Shown: positions 1 through 8,238 of the stretch, piece after piece
How positions within the stretch are numbered: position 1 is the stretch's first letter
How the letters are laid out: each line of letters begins with the position of its first letter
Assembly: GCF_019973775.1 (NCBI RefSeq)
Contig: NZ_AP025032.1
Span: forward strand, 992,001 to 1,056,000
DNA from: Aureimonas sp. SA4125
GTDB lineage: Bacteria > Pseudomonadota > Alphaproteobacteria > Rhizobiales > Rhizobiaceae
DNA: 64,000 nt
Direction: 5' to 3'
Position numbers and translations under genes: made by a program
The notes under the pieces: generated by a model
Database searches by the model: none
What the model saw: the letters and a program-made list of their open reading frames with translations, nothing else
What the model was told of the DNA's origin: nothing

Positions 1-172
1 GGGCGAGGGCGGGGCGCCCCTGTCCGATCCATTTCGTCACGGCATACGGGGCGCTCTGGTGCGCCAGACCGACGATTCCGCCAGCCTGTGCTGTGTTCAT
101 CGGCGCAGCGGCCAAAGCCAGTGCGGACAAGCGGATGCCCAGTTTCTTGATGGTCATAGCTAGACGCTCCAT
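1..172 (-). CDS. Secreted protein, N-terminal part only (runs off the window)
   Basis: The minus-strand frame opens at an ATG at 172, preceded by a good ribosome site (AGGAGA, about 6 nt upstream). The first 30 or so residues form a classic signal peptide: a basic start (MTIKKLG, from an internal Met at residue 6), a run of Leu/Ala, and a likely cleavage after AQA. The visible mature part begins GGIVGLAHQSAPYAV. The frame stays open to the window edge, so length and family cannot be judged. A secreted or periplasmic protein is inferred; the function is unknown. The start could be either ATG; the first has the better ribosome site. Confidence 0.6.
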   Translation of the reverse strand, partial: MERLAMTIKKLGIRLSALALAAAPMNTAQAGGIVGLAHQSAPYAVTKWIGQGRPALA

Positions 173-869
173 GATTTCTCCTGAGGCAAGGAAAACATGG
201 ATCGGCCTGCGATCCGGTTCAGTAATTTCATCAAATTTGAACGAAGTTGCAGGGAACAAGCGCTGTTTTGGCCGGACAGTTGGGCAGGGGCTTTTAGTGC
301 GGATTGAGTTTAGTTTCGCCATGGTCTGAATTGGCGAAGTTTTTGCATTCGGCTGGTGGGACATTGACGATGATGTTTTAGATGGCTTCGCGGAGATCGT
401 CTCGGTTGGAGCGACGTCGTCCGCTACACTACGGACGTCAGGCGGCCGGTGGGCATCAGCCATGCCTTGCGCGCCAGGACCCCTCGCGCGACGACCATCA
501 GTCTCGGCGTCCATGTCTGCTCGAGCGGGTCACGATCAGTTCGAGACGTCCGGCCGAACATCTTCTCGAGTGGGGATTCATCTCCTTCGCCACAGGCGCG
601 GCTTCGCCTGCCTCGTCGAGCAGAATGTGCTGGACTCTGCGCTGAGGTAATCGACATCGCCGCCCGGTGCATTCTTCGGCTCGCGGGTGTCTCGCTCAGA
701 TTGAGCGCGGGGTGAAAAAGTGGGAACCGGTTTTTCGCAGTATCCGGCGCGGCAACTTGAAAGCCAGCGTTTCGCGCGATCCCGGAAAATCACCCGAAAC
801 GCTAGGTCGGGCTTCGCCCTGGGGGCAGCCCGATCTTAGTCGAGAAGCGCCGATTGCCTCGGCCCCATA
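173..869. other. Intergenic region with hairpin-forming repeat DNA
   Basis: No convincing gene is seen. At 766-774 and 795-803 there is a perfect 9-bp inverted repeat (AGCGTTTCG / CGAAACGCT). A second 7-bp inverted repeat lies at 807-813 and 827-833 (TCGGGCT / AGCCCGA). A stretch at 713-736 contains GTGGGAACCGGTTTTTCG, which resembles short intergenic mosaic repeats I recall from Rhizobiales. The hairpins lie just downstream of the minus-strand PilZ gene and could end its transcript, but neither has a T-run. Confidence 0.4.
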
Positions 870-1415
870 TCAGCTGGATGCGTAGATCAATAGTGCGGTC
901 CAGAAAACAGCGCAGACGCCGAGGGCGGCAGTCCGGACGAACTTGCCGGAGTTTCCGGACGTAGCGCTGAGGGCGGTCGTCTGTTCGTCGTCTGCCTGCA
1001 GGCCTCCCAGTCCTCCTGTCACTTCCGGGGCTGGGGATTGTGCGGGCACCGTGGCCAGTCCGACGGGCACTGAGGGTTGGTTCTCGAAGGGCGCCCGCAG
1101 GAAAACCGCGCTGACGGTTGCCTTCGACATCTCCTCCGCAAACTTGCATCCGAACAGGCCATCGCTGGCCCAGGCCACCTGTGCAGACCGGAGCCCTAGG
1201 TCCGGAATTTCGACATGCAACCATTCGCCGAGCGCCAAATCCGCCTTTGTTTCGACTAGAAGGCCGGACTCGGAAAGGTTGTGGATGATCGCCTGAGTTT
1301 GGCCGCTGACCTCAATCGCTGCATTGACCGGCAGATATAGCGTCCGTCGCGGCTTTCCCCGAAAATCCGACGTTTCGAAGAATGCCTCTTGAGCTAGCAG
1401 CGCCATGAAATCCAT
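870..1415 (-). CDS. PilZ-domain protein with C-terminal membrane anchor
   Basis: PilZ domains bind cyclic di-GMP and relay the signal to surface polysaccharide, motility or secretion machines. The domain runs from about residue 20 (KPRRTLYLPV, the basic arginine-rich switch) through NLSESG (the N/DxSxxG motif) to about residue 105. A proline-rich linker follows, and a C-terminal hydrophobic stretch (VCAVFWTALLIY) probably anchors it in the inner membrane. The frame extends upstream to 1616, but that part lacks protein-like composition. I chose ATG 1415; ATG 1406 is equally possible and sits better behind AAAGG. It lies beside an EPS locus, so a role in c-di-GMP control of EPS is attractive but inferred. 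Confidence 0.7.
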   Translation of the reverse strand: MDFMALLAQEAFFETSDFRGKPRRTLYLPVNAAIEVSGQTQAIIHNLSESGLLVETKADLALGEWLHVEIPDLGLRSAQVAWASDGLFGCKFAEEMSKATVSAVFLRAPFENQPSVPVGLATVPAQSPAPEVTGGLGGLQADDEQTTALSATSGNSGKFVRTAALGVCAVFWTALLIYASS

Positions 1416-1616
1416 GCCTTTATTTGAGAGCGGGACGTCTTTCGATCCCGCCCCTTGTTGCAGTATCCGGCACCCCTCGGGGATAATCGGGGCCCGCCGT
1501 CGCTCGTGTCCTGTTCGGCGCCGTGCCGACAATTCGTTCAAATGACAGCCATCAGACGAGCCTGAAGACGGCGCCGAGATCGCCAATGAGTGCCAGTCGC
1601 GCGGCTGCTCCGCCAC

Positions 1617-2001
1617 ATCACAACCCTGTATCCAATTTTTGCCTGAGAATGCTTTTAGGAAACCGTTAGAATGAAACGCATTTGCACGTTTTCGACCGTG
1701 TATTGAGTGTCCTGATGCCGCTCAACTTGTTCCGATGGACGCCCTGACGGGGCGTAGCCGCATCTTGTGCGCGCTGCAGCCGCCCTTGTGCTTCCTTACG
1801 GCGATGAGGATTCATTTGGGAACGGGGTCGGGGAGGCGCGGCGCCTCGAGGATATTGATGATCGCCGAGAGATGGCGGACATGTCGGGCTGAAAGGACGC
1901 CTGCGAGACCTTTTATTTCCACGCCGCGGCCTTGATGGCAGGCAGGCGCAGGCGATCATAGAGGTGGCTCGGTCTGTCTGCACAGGCTCGCCGGCTCGCC
2001 A
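1617..2001. other. Intergenic region with no recognised gene
   Basis: No open frame here has recognisable family features. Together with 3386-4042 it was contiguous before the IS256 element inserted. The last nine bases (1993-2001, GGCTCGCCA) are the left target duplication of that element. The region is probably old mobile-element or island DNA, but nothing in it can be named. Confidence 0.4.
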
Positions 2002-3376
2002 GGTCGTGTCCGTCAACGTGGTGGAAATTGAGTGTAGCTGAAGCGGCTCCGTTTCAGGCGACTTCGGTGGAAATCTGTTCGGGTTTTGCAGTGTTGCCCA
2101 TGGCCATGAGGTCGGCCATGGGTTCGGTCTGCATGTAGCGGTTCTGGATCTGCCATTCGTCGTTGGCCTCGAGAAGGACGGCGCCGATGAGCCGGATGAT
2201 GGATCCCTCGTTCGGGAAGATTCCGACGACGTCGGCACGCCGCTTCACCTCCTTGTTCAGGCGCTCCAGGGAATTCGTCGAATGGATCCGGGTCCGGTGC
2301 TGACTGGGAAAATCCATGTGCGCCAGCACGTCGGTCTCGCTGTTGTCGATGAAGGCCCCGAGCTTTGGACACTTTCCCCGAAGCTGGTCGGCGACGTGGC
2401 GCAGCGCCTGGCTGGCGCTAGCACGATCGGGCTGGGCGAAGGCTTGGCGCAGCGCGGCCGCCGCCATGCTCTGCTGCGCCTTCGGGACATACGACAGGGC
2501 GTTGCGCATCCAATGCACCCGGCAGCGCTGCCAGGAGGCGCTGAACACCCGGCGAATGGCGGCTTTCAGCCCTTCGTGAGCATCCGAGATCACGAGCTTC
2601 ACGCCGGACAGGCCGCGGCGCACGAGGCTCTTGAGGAAGCTCGACCAAAACGTCTCCGCTTCCGAGGGGCCGATGTGAAGGCCGACGATCTCGCGCTTGC
2701 CGTCCGTGTTCACGGCCACGGCGATTATGGCGGCGACCGAAACGATGCGTCCACCCTCGCGCTGCTTCAGGTAGGTCGCATCCAGCCAGAGGTAGGGCCA
2801 GTCGCCAGTGAGAGGACGGTCGAGGAAGCCGCCGACGCGTTCGTCGATGTCTTTGCACAGCTTCGATACGGTGCTCTTGCCGATCCCCGACAGCCCCATG
2901 GCCTGTACCAGATCGTCGACCCGCCGGGTGGAAACGCCGCTGATCCAAGCTTCCTGAATGACGGCAACCAAGGCCTTCTCCGAGAGCTTTCTCGGCTCCA
3001 GGAACGGCGGGAAGTAGCTGCCCTGCCGAAGCTTGGGTATCCGAAGCTGCAACGAGCCGAGCCGCGTGTCGAGCGAGCGGTCGCGGTAGCCATTGCGATA
3101 AGTCGCCCGTTCCTGCGTCCGTTCGTGGCGCCCGGCGCCGATCATGCCTTCAACGTCGACCTCCATAAGGAGCTGCATCACGCTCTCGGCTATCGTTCTC
3201 AGGAAATCGCCGTCCCCGGCTTTCGCAAAAAGCTCGGCAAGCGGTAGTCTGTCCTCGGTCATCGGGTTCTCCGGTCAGGTTGAAGTCTCGCAACTCCACC
3301 TTAGCCGCCCTATCCGGTGACCGCCTCAGCCACACCTTTCAATGTCGGAATTTCCACCACGAGCGCGGACACTACC
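2002..3376 (-). mobile_element. IS256-family insertion sequence, copy 1 (1375 bp)
   Basis: The element is complete. Its ends are imperfect inverted repeats (GGTCGTGTCC at 2002 and the complement of GGTAGTGTCC at 3376). It is flanked by a 9-bp target duplication, GGCTCGCCA, at 1993-2001 and 3377-3385, which matches the 8-9 bp typical of IS256. It has the same length, ends and predicted proteins as the copies at 33528-34902 and 35756-37130, but lies in the opposite orientation. The identity and intact duplication point to recent transposition. Confidence 0.95.
2054..3262 (-). CDS. IS256-family transposase (copy 1)
   Basis: This is a 402-residue mutator-type DDE transposase that catalyses movement of the surrounding element. 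The catalytic triad is visible as D161 (LWLDATYLK), D227 (VISDAHEG) and E333 (NSLERLNKEVKRR). The family C/D-H signature CRVHWMRN lies around residues 247-254. The length is normal for the family and the frame is uninterrupted, so the enzyme is probably active. Its protein is identical to those encoded at 33642-34850 and 35870-37078. Confidence 0.95.
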   Translation of the reverse strand: MTEDRLPLAELFAKAGDGDFLRTIAESVMQLLMEVDVEGMIGAGRHERTQERATYRNGYRDRSLDTRLGSLQLRIPKLRQGSYFPPFLEPRKLSEKALVAVIQEAWISGVSTRRVDDLVQAMGLSGIGKSTVSKLCKDIDERVGGFLDRPLTGDWPYLWLDATYLKQREGGRIVSVAAIIAVAVNTDGKREIVGLHIGPSEAETFWSSFLKSLVRRGLSGVKLVISDAHEGLKAAIRRVFSASWQRCRVHWMRNALSYVPKAQQSMAAAALRQAFAQPDRASASQALRHVADQLRGKCPKLGAFIDNSETDVLAHMDFPSQHRTRIHSTNSLERLNKEVKRRADVVGIFPNEGSIIRLIGAVLLEANDEWQIQNRYMQTEPMADLMAMGNTAKPEQISTEVA

Positions 3377-3385
3377 GGCTCGCCA

Positions 3386-4042
3386 AGTGGATTGTCTGCT
3401 GAGCCTATGCCGCCGCGGGATGCGGCAGGTTGAGGCAAGCGTGGTCAGGGGGCTTCCGGTCCAGGCTCACGTGCGGGAGTCTGCCGTTCTAGAAGGCCTC
3501 TATGACACTCGACGCGCCACCGCAGAATGGACGCAGAACATCAACACTGCGAGACCGGATAGCTGTTTCGATACCAGACCAGCCGGTCTTCGCCCAAATC
3601 CTCACCGCAACCGGATCGGACGCTTCGCTCGGTTTGGGCTTCGCGTCTCCGTCGGTTGCTCAACCCGCACCCTGCGACGTAGCAGAAACGGTCGAGGATC
3701 ATTGCCGCTCAATGACAATTCAGTGCAGGTCACCGACGCACTCATCATCAATGGCCCACCGAAATATACAAGGTGTAAATCATTATCCAAATCGTCAGGC
3801 ACACTAAAATGGCCACTAGTCTTATCGACGATCCACGCACGAAGAATCCTCATGCCCAACACAAATTTCAAATAGTAATATTTATATAAAGTGAAAAAAA
3901 TCAAAATCAAAATCACAAATGATGTCGTTTCGGCGGGGTAGTAGTTAGTGATGAACCCAATTCGAAATACCCAAGCAATTCCAGCAGATTGTGGTTCCTT
4001 CAATGGCGGGGCAGGAAGGGGCCGACAATGCCTTGAAGCTCT
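3386..4042. other. Intergenic region with AT-rich island
   Basis: No gene is recognised. The stretch from about 3730 to 3990 is markedly richer in A and T than its surroundings, including runs such as ATATTTATATAAAGTG. A minus-strand frame across it would encode a hydrophobic run (FVILILIFFTLYKYYYL), but there is no ribosome site or family match, so I do not call a gene. The base composition suggests foreign or degenerate DNA between two insertion sequences. Confidence 0.4.
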
Positions 4043-4044
4043 TA

Positions 4045-4975
4045 GAGCCCGATCCGAAAGTTGTTGAGCAATACCAGTATGTTGTGATTCAGGCCGTCTT
4101 TGCGAGGAGATGGAGTGAACGATGGCATGGTCTGGTATTGCCCGGCGCGAGCATAGCCGGGAGGGGTTGCGGTATCCAAGCGATATGACGGATCGGGAGT
4201 GGATGGTGACGGCTCCGTTTATCCCAGCCGCGAAACGCGGAGGGCGGCGCCGCTCGGCGGACATGCGCGAAGTTGTGAACGCCTTGCTCTACATCGCATC
4301 GAGCGGATGTGCATGGCGGCTGTTGCCCAAATGCTTTCCGCCGGTTTCGACGGTGCGGCGCTATTTTTACGCGTGGCGCGATGCCGGTCTGTTCGATGCG
4401 ATCAACATGGCGCTGGTCATGAGCCTGCGCGAAATCGAAGGACGCGAAGCCTCGCCCAGTGCCGGTGTCATCGATAGCCAGTCGGTCAAAACCACGGAAA
4501 GCGGCGGGATTTGCGGCTATGACGCCGGCAAGAAGATCAAGGGCCGCAAGCGCCATATCCTCACCGACACCTGCGGCTTCCTGGTCATGATTCTCGTGCA
4601 TGCCGCCGATATTCAAGACCGGGACGGCGCCGTCGATGTGCTCAAGGCGATACGCCGGCGTTTCCCGTGGCTGCGCCATGTCTTCGCCGATGGCGGTTAC
4701 GCCGGGCAGAAACTGCGCGACGCGATCGCCCGCCATGGCGACTGGACCATCGAGATCATCAAGCGATCAGATGTCGCCAAAGGCTTCGAGATCCTGCCTC
4801 GACGGTGGGTCGTCGAGCGCACTTTCGCGTGGCTCGGACGATGCCGCCGCCTCGCAAAAGACTGGGAAACTTCCGTCTCCTCTTCAACCGCATGGGCGCT
4901 GATCGCCTCCATCCGCATGCTTACCCGGCGAACCGCAAGATATTGCTACGCTTGAGAAACTTCTGAATCGGGCTC
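4045..4975 (+). mobile_element. IS5-family insertion sequence, IS1031-like (931 bp)
   Basis: The ends are inverted repeats: GAGCCCGATCC at 4045 and GATTCAGAAG-type complement ending ATCGGGCTC at 4975. The flanks carry a 3-bp duplication TTA (4042-4044 and 4976-4978), which fits the TNA target of the IS1031 subgroup. The length is in the usual range. One intact transposase gene lies inside. Removing the element and one TTA rejoins a short open frame (4003-4044 plus 4979 onward). Confidence 0.85.
4122..4955 (+). CDS. IS5-family (IS1031-like) transposase
   Basis: This is a DDE transposase of 277 residues. An N-terminal DUF4096-like region (around GCAWRLLPKCFPP, residues 62-75) precedes the catalytic core. 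The likely acidic triad is D118 (GVIDSQSVKT), D190 (VFADGGYAG) and E232 (VVERTFAWLGR). A basic KGRKRH segment follows the first Asp, as is usual. The frame is uninterrupted, so the protein should be functional. It is the only gene of the element at 4045-4975. Confidence 0.92.
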   Translation: MAWSGIARREHSREGLRYPSDMTDREWMVTAPFIPAAKRGGRRRSADMREVVNALLYIASSGCAWRLLPKCFPPVSTVRRYFYAWRDAGLFDAINMALVMSLREIEGREASPSAGVIDSQSVKTTESGGICGYDAGKKIKGRKRHILTDTCGFLVMILVHAADIQDRDGAVDVLKAIRRRFPWLRHVFADGGYAGQKLRDAIARHGDWTIEIIKRSDVAKGFEILPRRWVVERTFAWLGRCRRLAKDWETSVSSSTAWALIASIRMLTRRTARYCYA

Positions 4976-4978
4976 TTA

Positions 4979-5221
4979 GGCGTGCTGGTCTGCGCCGGCT
5001 TGTGGACGAGGTTCGAGCGTCTCAAGAAGCGTCGACCAGCCGAGCCTGTCTGCCCTCAAGGTCGACCCGGTCGCCCTACACCTAACGATCCCGACGCAGC
5101 GATTAGGCCTTCCTCGTGAAGCGTATTCAAGAGATTGCCGAGGCGCGGGTACGCTGAATTTCCCCGCTTCCGCGGATAGATAGAGGGTTGGCATTCTGCC
5201 GGGCGGCAATCGCGGCGATTT
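4979..5221. other. Short region downstream of the IS1031-like element
   Basis: The plus strand continues a short open frame (4979 to a TGA near 5118). It would join in frame to the 14 codons at 4003-4044 if the IS1031-like element were removed, giving a basic, proline-rich 60-residue product. There is no family match and chance could explain it. Nothing else is recognised here. Confidence 0.25.
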
Positions 5222-5316
5222 CTGGCATTCGGCCGGTGGTTCGTCGCCGAGGGCCGAATGTCTGCGTCCGAGATTGTACCAAGCCTTCGATGGAGCTGAA
5301 GACGGCCATGCGGGCG
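5222..5316 (-). pseudogene. Remnant of an integrase-core (IS3-like orfB) transposase C-terminus
   Basis: Two neighbouring minus-strand frames together give MAVFSSIEG followed by WYNLGRRHSALGDEPPAEC. This matches the conserved end of IS3-type orfB proteins, where a (I/Y)EGWYN segment is followed by RRHSALG. The two halves are in different frames, so at least one frameshift separates them, and the rest of the gene is absent. It is a decayed fragment without function. Confidence 0.6.
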
Positions 5317-5800
5317 GCGGTCTGGGTGGGCGAACTTGCGGCAATCGAGCCGCTCGCAATCGCGCGACGATCCGCTCAGGAAGCTCGGCCGGATGGGGAT
5401 CTCGTTCTCGGCATTTAGACACGTCCCTTCGATCGTCGGATCGTGTCCCCGAAACCGGGGGAACTCCACCCGGATCGGACCCAGTACACCGGGGGCGACA
5501 TTCGCGGGCGGGCGGCGCCCCCAAGGCTCGGCATCAAAAAGACCAAATTTCGCGCCCAAGACGTTAACCATGGAGGATTGGTCAGTAGTCCCCATCATCA
5601 TGAATCTAAATGAAAATTTGCTCAATGTGTTGCGCTGCAGCATCACTTATCCCGTAACGAAGCTTTTCGGCTAAGAGAGAGTGCATTTCAGCAGACAATT
5701 AAATTCAAACCCTGATACCAATCGGCCGCCAGCGAACGAGCTTCTGTTGGAATGGGTCAAATGGGCGCGATCTCGGCATCGACAAAAGGGACTGCAATTT
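5317..5800. other. Region upstream of the EPS export gene
   Basis: No gene is recognised. The region changes from GC-rich mobile-element debris to a more AT-rich stretch at about 5590-5720, which is a reasonable place for the promoter of the EPS export operon. I could not define promoter boxes with confidence. Confidence 0.35.
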
Positions 5801-7012
5801 ATGGGTCATGCTGGATGGATGCTGACATCGGGAGCGATGGCTGCGTTTGTGGGCCTTTCCGGTTGCACGGCGCTGCCTCGGTCGGGGCCGGATGACACGC
5901 TCATCCGAAAGCAGGCGACACTTTATTTCGCGGCTGCGGCCGACCAGAAACCACTCCTCAACTATGCTCTCGTCGACCTGACGCCAACCGTGCTGACCTA
6001 CTTTCCGACGAGCAAGGTCGAGTCGTTCAGCAGGGGATTTGGGGCCACGAAGCGCAAGCCGCCGGAACTGCCGCTCGGAAGTGGCGATGTGGTCGCGGTG
6101 ACAATTTTCGAGTCGTCGGCAGGTGGCTTGTTCATTCCGGCAGAGTCGGGAACCCGCCCTGGAAACTATGTGACCTTGCCGCAGCAGCGGGTCGACACGC
6201 GGGGAATGATCAGCGTTCCCTATGCTGGCGAAGTGCCGGCCGCAGGTCGGCTTCCAGCGGCCGTCGAGGCAGACATTCGGTCCCGCCTGGCCGATCGGGC
6301 GATCGAGCCTCAGGTGGTCATCAATGTGGTGACCAGCACGTCGAGCCAGGCTGCGGTTCTGGGTGACGTCAATGGGGCGGCCCGGTTCGAGGTGACTGCT
6401 GGCGGCGAGCGCGTGCTCGACCTCATTTCGCGGGCCGGCGGCATCAGCTCTCCGAGCCGGGAAACCACGGTGACGCTGCAGCGCAACGGAACGACGGCAA
6501 CGGTTCCGTTCGACCTGCTGCTGGAAAAGCCGGAAGAGAACATCTTCGTTTATCCCGGCGACACGATCTACGCCAACCGAGACCGGCGAACCTTCCTGGC
6601 GTTCGGCGCTTCCGGGCTAAACGGCCGGATCGATTTCGAGGAGTCCAATCTCACTTTGGCCGAGGCGGTCGGCAAGGCGGGTGGCCTTCTGGATGCGCGC
6701 GCCGATCCGGGTCAGGTATTCCTCTACCGCCTCGTCTCGCCGGAAGTCCTTGCCAAGATCGGGATGCCGGTCGCGGCGAAGGCGACGGGTGGATTCCCGG
6801 TGATCTTCCGCGTCGACATGCGCGATCCGTCGACGTATTTCCTTGCGCAGCAGTTTGCGATGCAGGACAAGGACATCCTCTACGTGTCCAACTCTGACTC
6901 GACCGAGGTCGTTAAGTTCCTGAGCGTAATAAACTCGGTGTCGTCAGGCGTTGCCGGGCCTGCCGTCGACATCGCTTCGGGGCGGACCGCCGTCAACATC
7001 ATCCGGAATTGA
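5801..7012 (+). CDS. Polysaccharide export lipoprotein (Wza/OPX-like, SLBB domains)
   Basis: OPX proteins form the outer-membrane channel or its periplasmic part for capsule and EPS export. The N-terminus is a lipoprotein signal ending in the lipobox LSGC. The Poly_export region follows (PPELPLGSGDVVAVTIFE, about residue 90), with VDTRGMISVPYAGEVPAAG marking its core. Two SLBB-type segments come next (AAVLGDVNGAARFEV; then TLAEAVGKAGGLLDARADP). The frame runs back to 5681, but ATG 5801 is chosen because it starts right before the signal peptide and has AAAGGG upstream; ATG 5819 is another option. It heads the EPS locus, two genes before the Wzz/kinase partner it would contact. The assignment to polysaccharide export is firm; the exact polymer is inferred. 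Confidence 0.9.
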   Translation: MGHAGWMLTSGAMAAFVGLSGCTALPRSGPDDTLIRKQATLYFAAAADQKPLLNYALVDLTPTVLTYFPTSKVESFSRGFGATKRKPPELPLGSGDVVAVTIFESSAGGLFIPAESGTRPGNYVTLPQQRVDTRGMISVPYAGEVPAAGRLPAAVEADIRSRLADRAIEPQVVINVVTSTSSQAAVLGDVNGAARFEVTAGGERVLDLISRAGGISSPSRETTVTLQRNGTTATVPFDLLLEKPEENIFVYPGDTIYANRDRRTFLAFGASGLNGRIDFEESNLTLAEAVGKAGGLLDARADPGQVFLYRLVSPEVLAKIGMPVAAKATGGFPVIFRVDMRDPSTYFLAQQFAMQDKDILYVSNSDSTEVVKFLSVINSVSSGVAGPAVDIASGRTAVNIIRN

Positions 7013-7194
7013 GCGGGGCGCCGGTGGCGGCGCTCCCCTTTCCCCGCTACGCCTCGGAAGGTACGTCGCAGTCAGCGGGTCGCCTTTGCTAACCAAATGG
7101 TAAGTTCTGCCAACCGTCCTTTGCGCTTGTGTTGGAAGTCTGCAATATAGTTTGAGTGCGGCTGTCCGCACGAGGCACACCAGTGGAAATTAAG

Positions 7195-8022
7195 ATGTCA
7201 AACCGCATGCAGAAAGCCCTTTGGGCAAGCGCCGCGAGTGTCGGCCTCCTGTTGTCCGGTGGCGCGACGGCGCAGAGCGTTTCGCCGGAAAACCTGCCAG
7301 TGGTCGATCCGATGGCTCAGCCATCCGCCCCGGCTCCGCAGGATGCTGCCGAACCCGTTGCCGCCGCTGGGGTCGCGCCTGCTTCGGGAGATGTCGCGTC
7401 GCTGGAAGCCCCTGTCCCGGGCTCCGTCATGCCCTCGGCTTACCTCTCCGGCTCGGCACGTGTGTCGGACGATATAATTTCCGGTTGGCTGGCCAACCCG
7501 CAGAGCATGATCGTCGCCAATCCTAATGCCGGGCTACCGATGTCGAGCTACGTTACCTCCCTGACCGGATCCGACAATCGGTCGGTCGCGGTATTGCTGA
7601 CAATCGGCAGGGATGGCATCGCCAGTCCTGCGCAGCAGGCCGCAATCGGCGCTGGAATGGCCCGTGCAGTCCTGACCGCGCAGACCGTAGCGCCGGAATA
7701 TGCGGCCTTTGTCCTGGACGCGGTCGCCCAAAGTGGGTCGCCGCGCGTGATTGCGGCTTTCCAGGCTGCTCTTTCGCAGACGGCCACCGCGGCTCTGGGC
7801 AATGCGGGCGCCGGTGCTGCCGGCGGCGCGGGTGCCGGCGGCGGACCCGGGTCGGTTTCTGGCGGCGGAGCCCAGGGCGCCTCGGGTGTTGCGGGTACGA
7901 CAAGCACGGTTGCGACCTCGGACGGTTCATTCTCCGTCGGAGGCTCGGGTAGCCCTTCCTTTAGCACGACGACGACGCTGACCGATGGTGCCGCCACCGG
8001 GATCGCCAGCCCCGCCGGCTAG
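7195..8022 (+). CDS. Secreted Gly/Ala/Ser-rich protein of the EPS locus, function unknown
   Basis: I do not recognise this family. The product has about 275 residues. A signal peptide (MQKALWASAASVGLLLSGGATAQS) is followed by a Pro/Ala-rich spacer. A compact helical region spans about residues 90-200, and the C-terminus is a low-complexity Gly/Ala/Ser/Thr tail. The start at 7195 (MSNRMQK) gives a normal signal sequence; the frame extends back to 7156. It sits between the OPX lipoprotein and the Wzz/kinase gene on the same strand, so it is probably exported with, and may assist, the EPS secretion machinery. That role is inference from position only. Confidence 0.65.
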   Translation: MSNRMQKALWASAASVGLLLSGGATAQSVSPENLPVVDPMAQPSAPAPQDAAEPVAAAGVAPASGDVASLEAPVPGSVMPSAYLSGSARVSDDIISGWLANPQSMIVANPNAGLPMSSYVTSLTGSDNRSVAVLLTIGRDGIASPAQQAAIGAGMARAVLTAQTVAPEYAAFVLDAVAQSGSPRVIAAFQAALSQTATAALGNAGAGAAGGAGAGGGPGSVSGGGAQGASGVAGTTSTVATSDGSFSVGGSGSPSFSTTTTLTDGAATGIASPAG

Positions 8023-8105
8023 GTCGATTTCGGTGGAGTGACAGGAAGCGCCTTCCCTCCTGTCTTCATCTCCGATGGATTTCCGCACGTTGGCTTTGCC
8101 GGCGA

Positions 8106-8131
8106 GCTGGGGGTGATTGTCGACCCCCAGC
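8106..8131 (+). promoter_or_regulatory. Perfect 9-bp hairpin in the leader of the copolymerase gene
   Basis: GCTGGGGGT (8106-8114) and ACCCCCAGC (8123-8131) form a perfect stem with an 8-nt loop, 108 bp before the start of the Wzz/kinase gene and 84 bp after the previous gene. No T-run follows, so a simple terminator is unlikely. It could be a transcript-processing or attenuation structure, or a protein-binding palindrome. Confidence 0.35.
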
Positions 8132-8238
8132 GCTTATCGAAGGTGTCAGGCCACAAAAATCACTTATTCTGAAGATGGTGAGTGTGGTTTGTACTCAGGG
8201 TGGGGTGGCTTGGATCCTGCATCTAGATAGGCTCTTTA

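Noticed and set aside
2282..3247. Long open frame antisense to the IS256 transposase (also at 33657-34622 and 35885-36850)
   Set aside because: It is a mirror of the transposase codons in high-GC DNA. It appears identically in all three copies and has no family features.
3602..3960. Minus-strand frame with a hydrophobic run in the AT-rich island
   Set aside because: AT-rich DNA yields Phe/Ile/Leu/Tyr codons by chance. There is no start with a ribosome site and no family resemblance.
7011..7041. GC-rich dyad after the export lipoprotein gene as a terminator
   Set aside because: Pairing is interrupted by bulges and only three T follow. It is not convincing as an intrinsic terminator.
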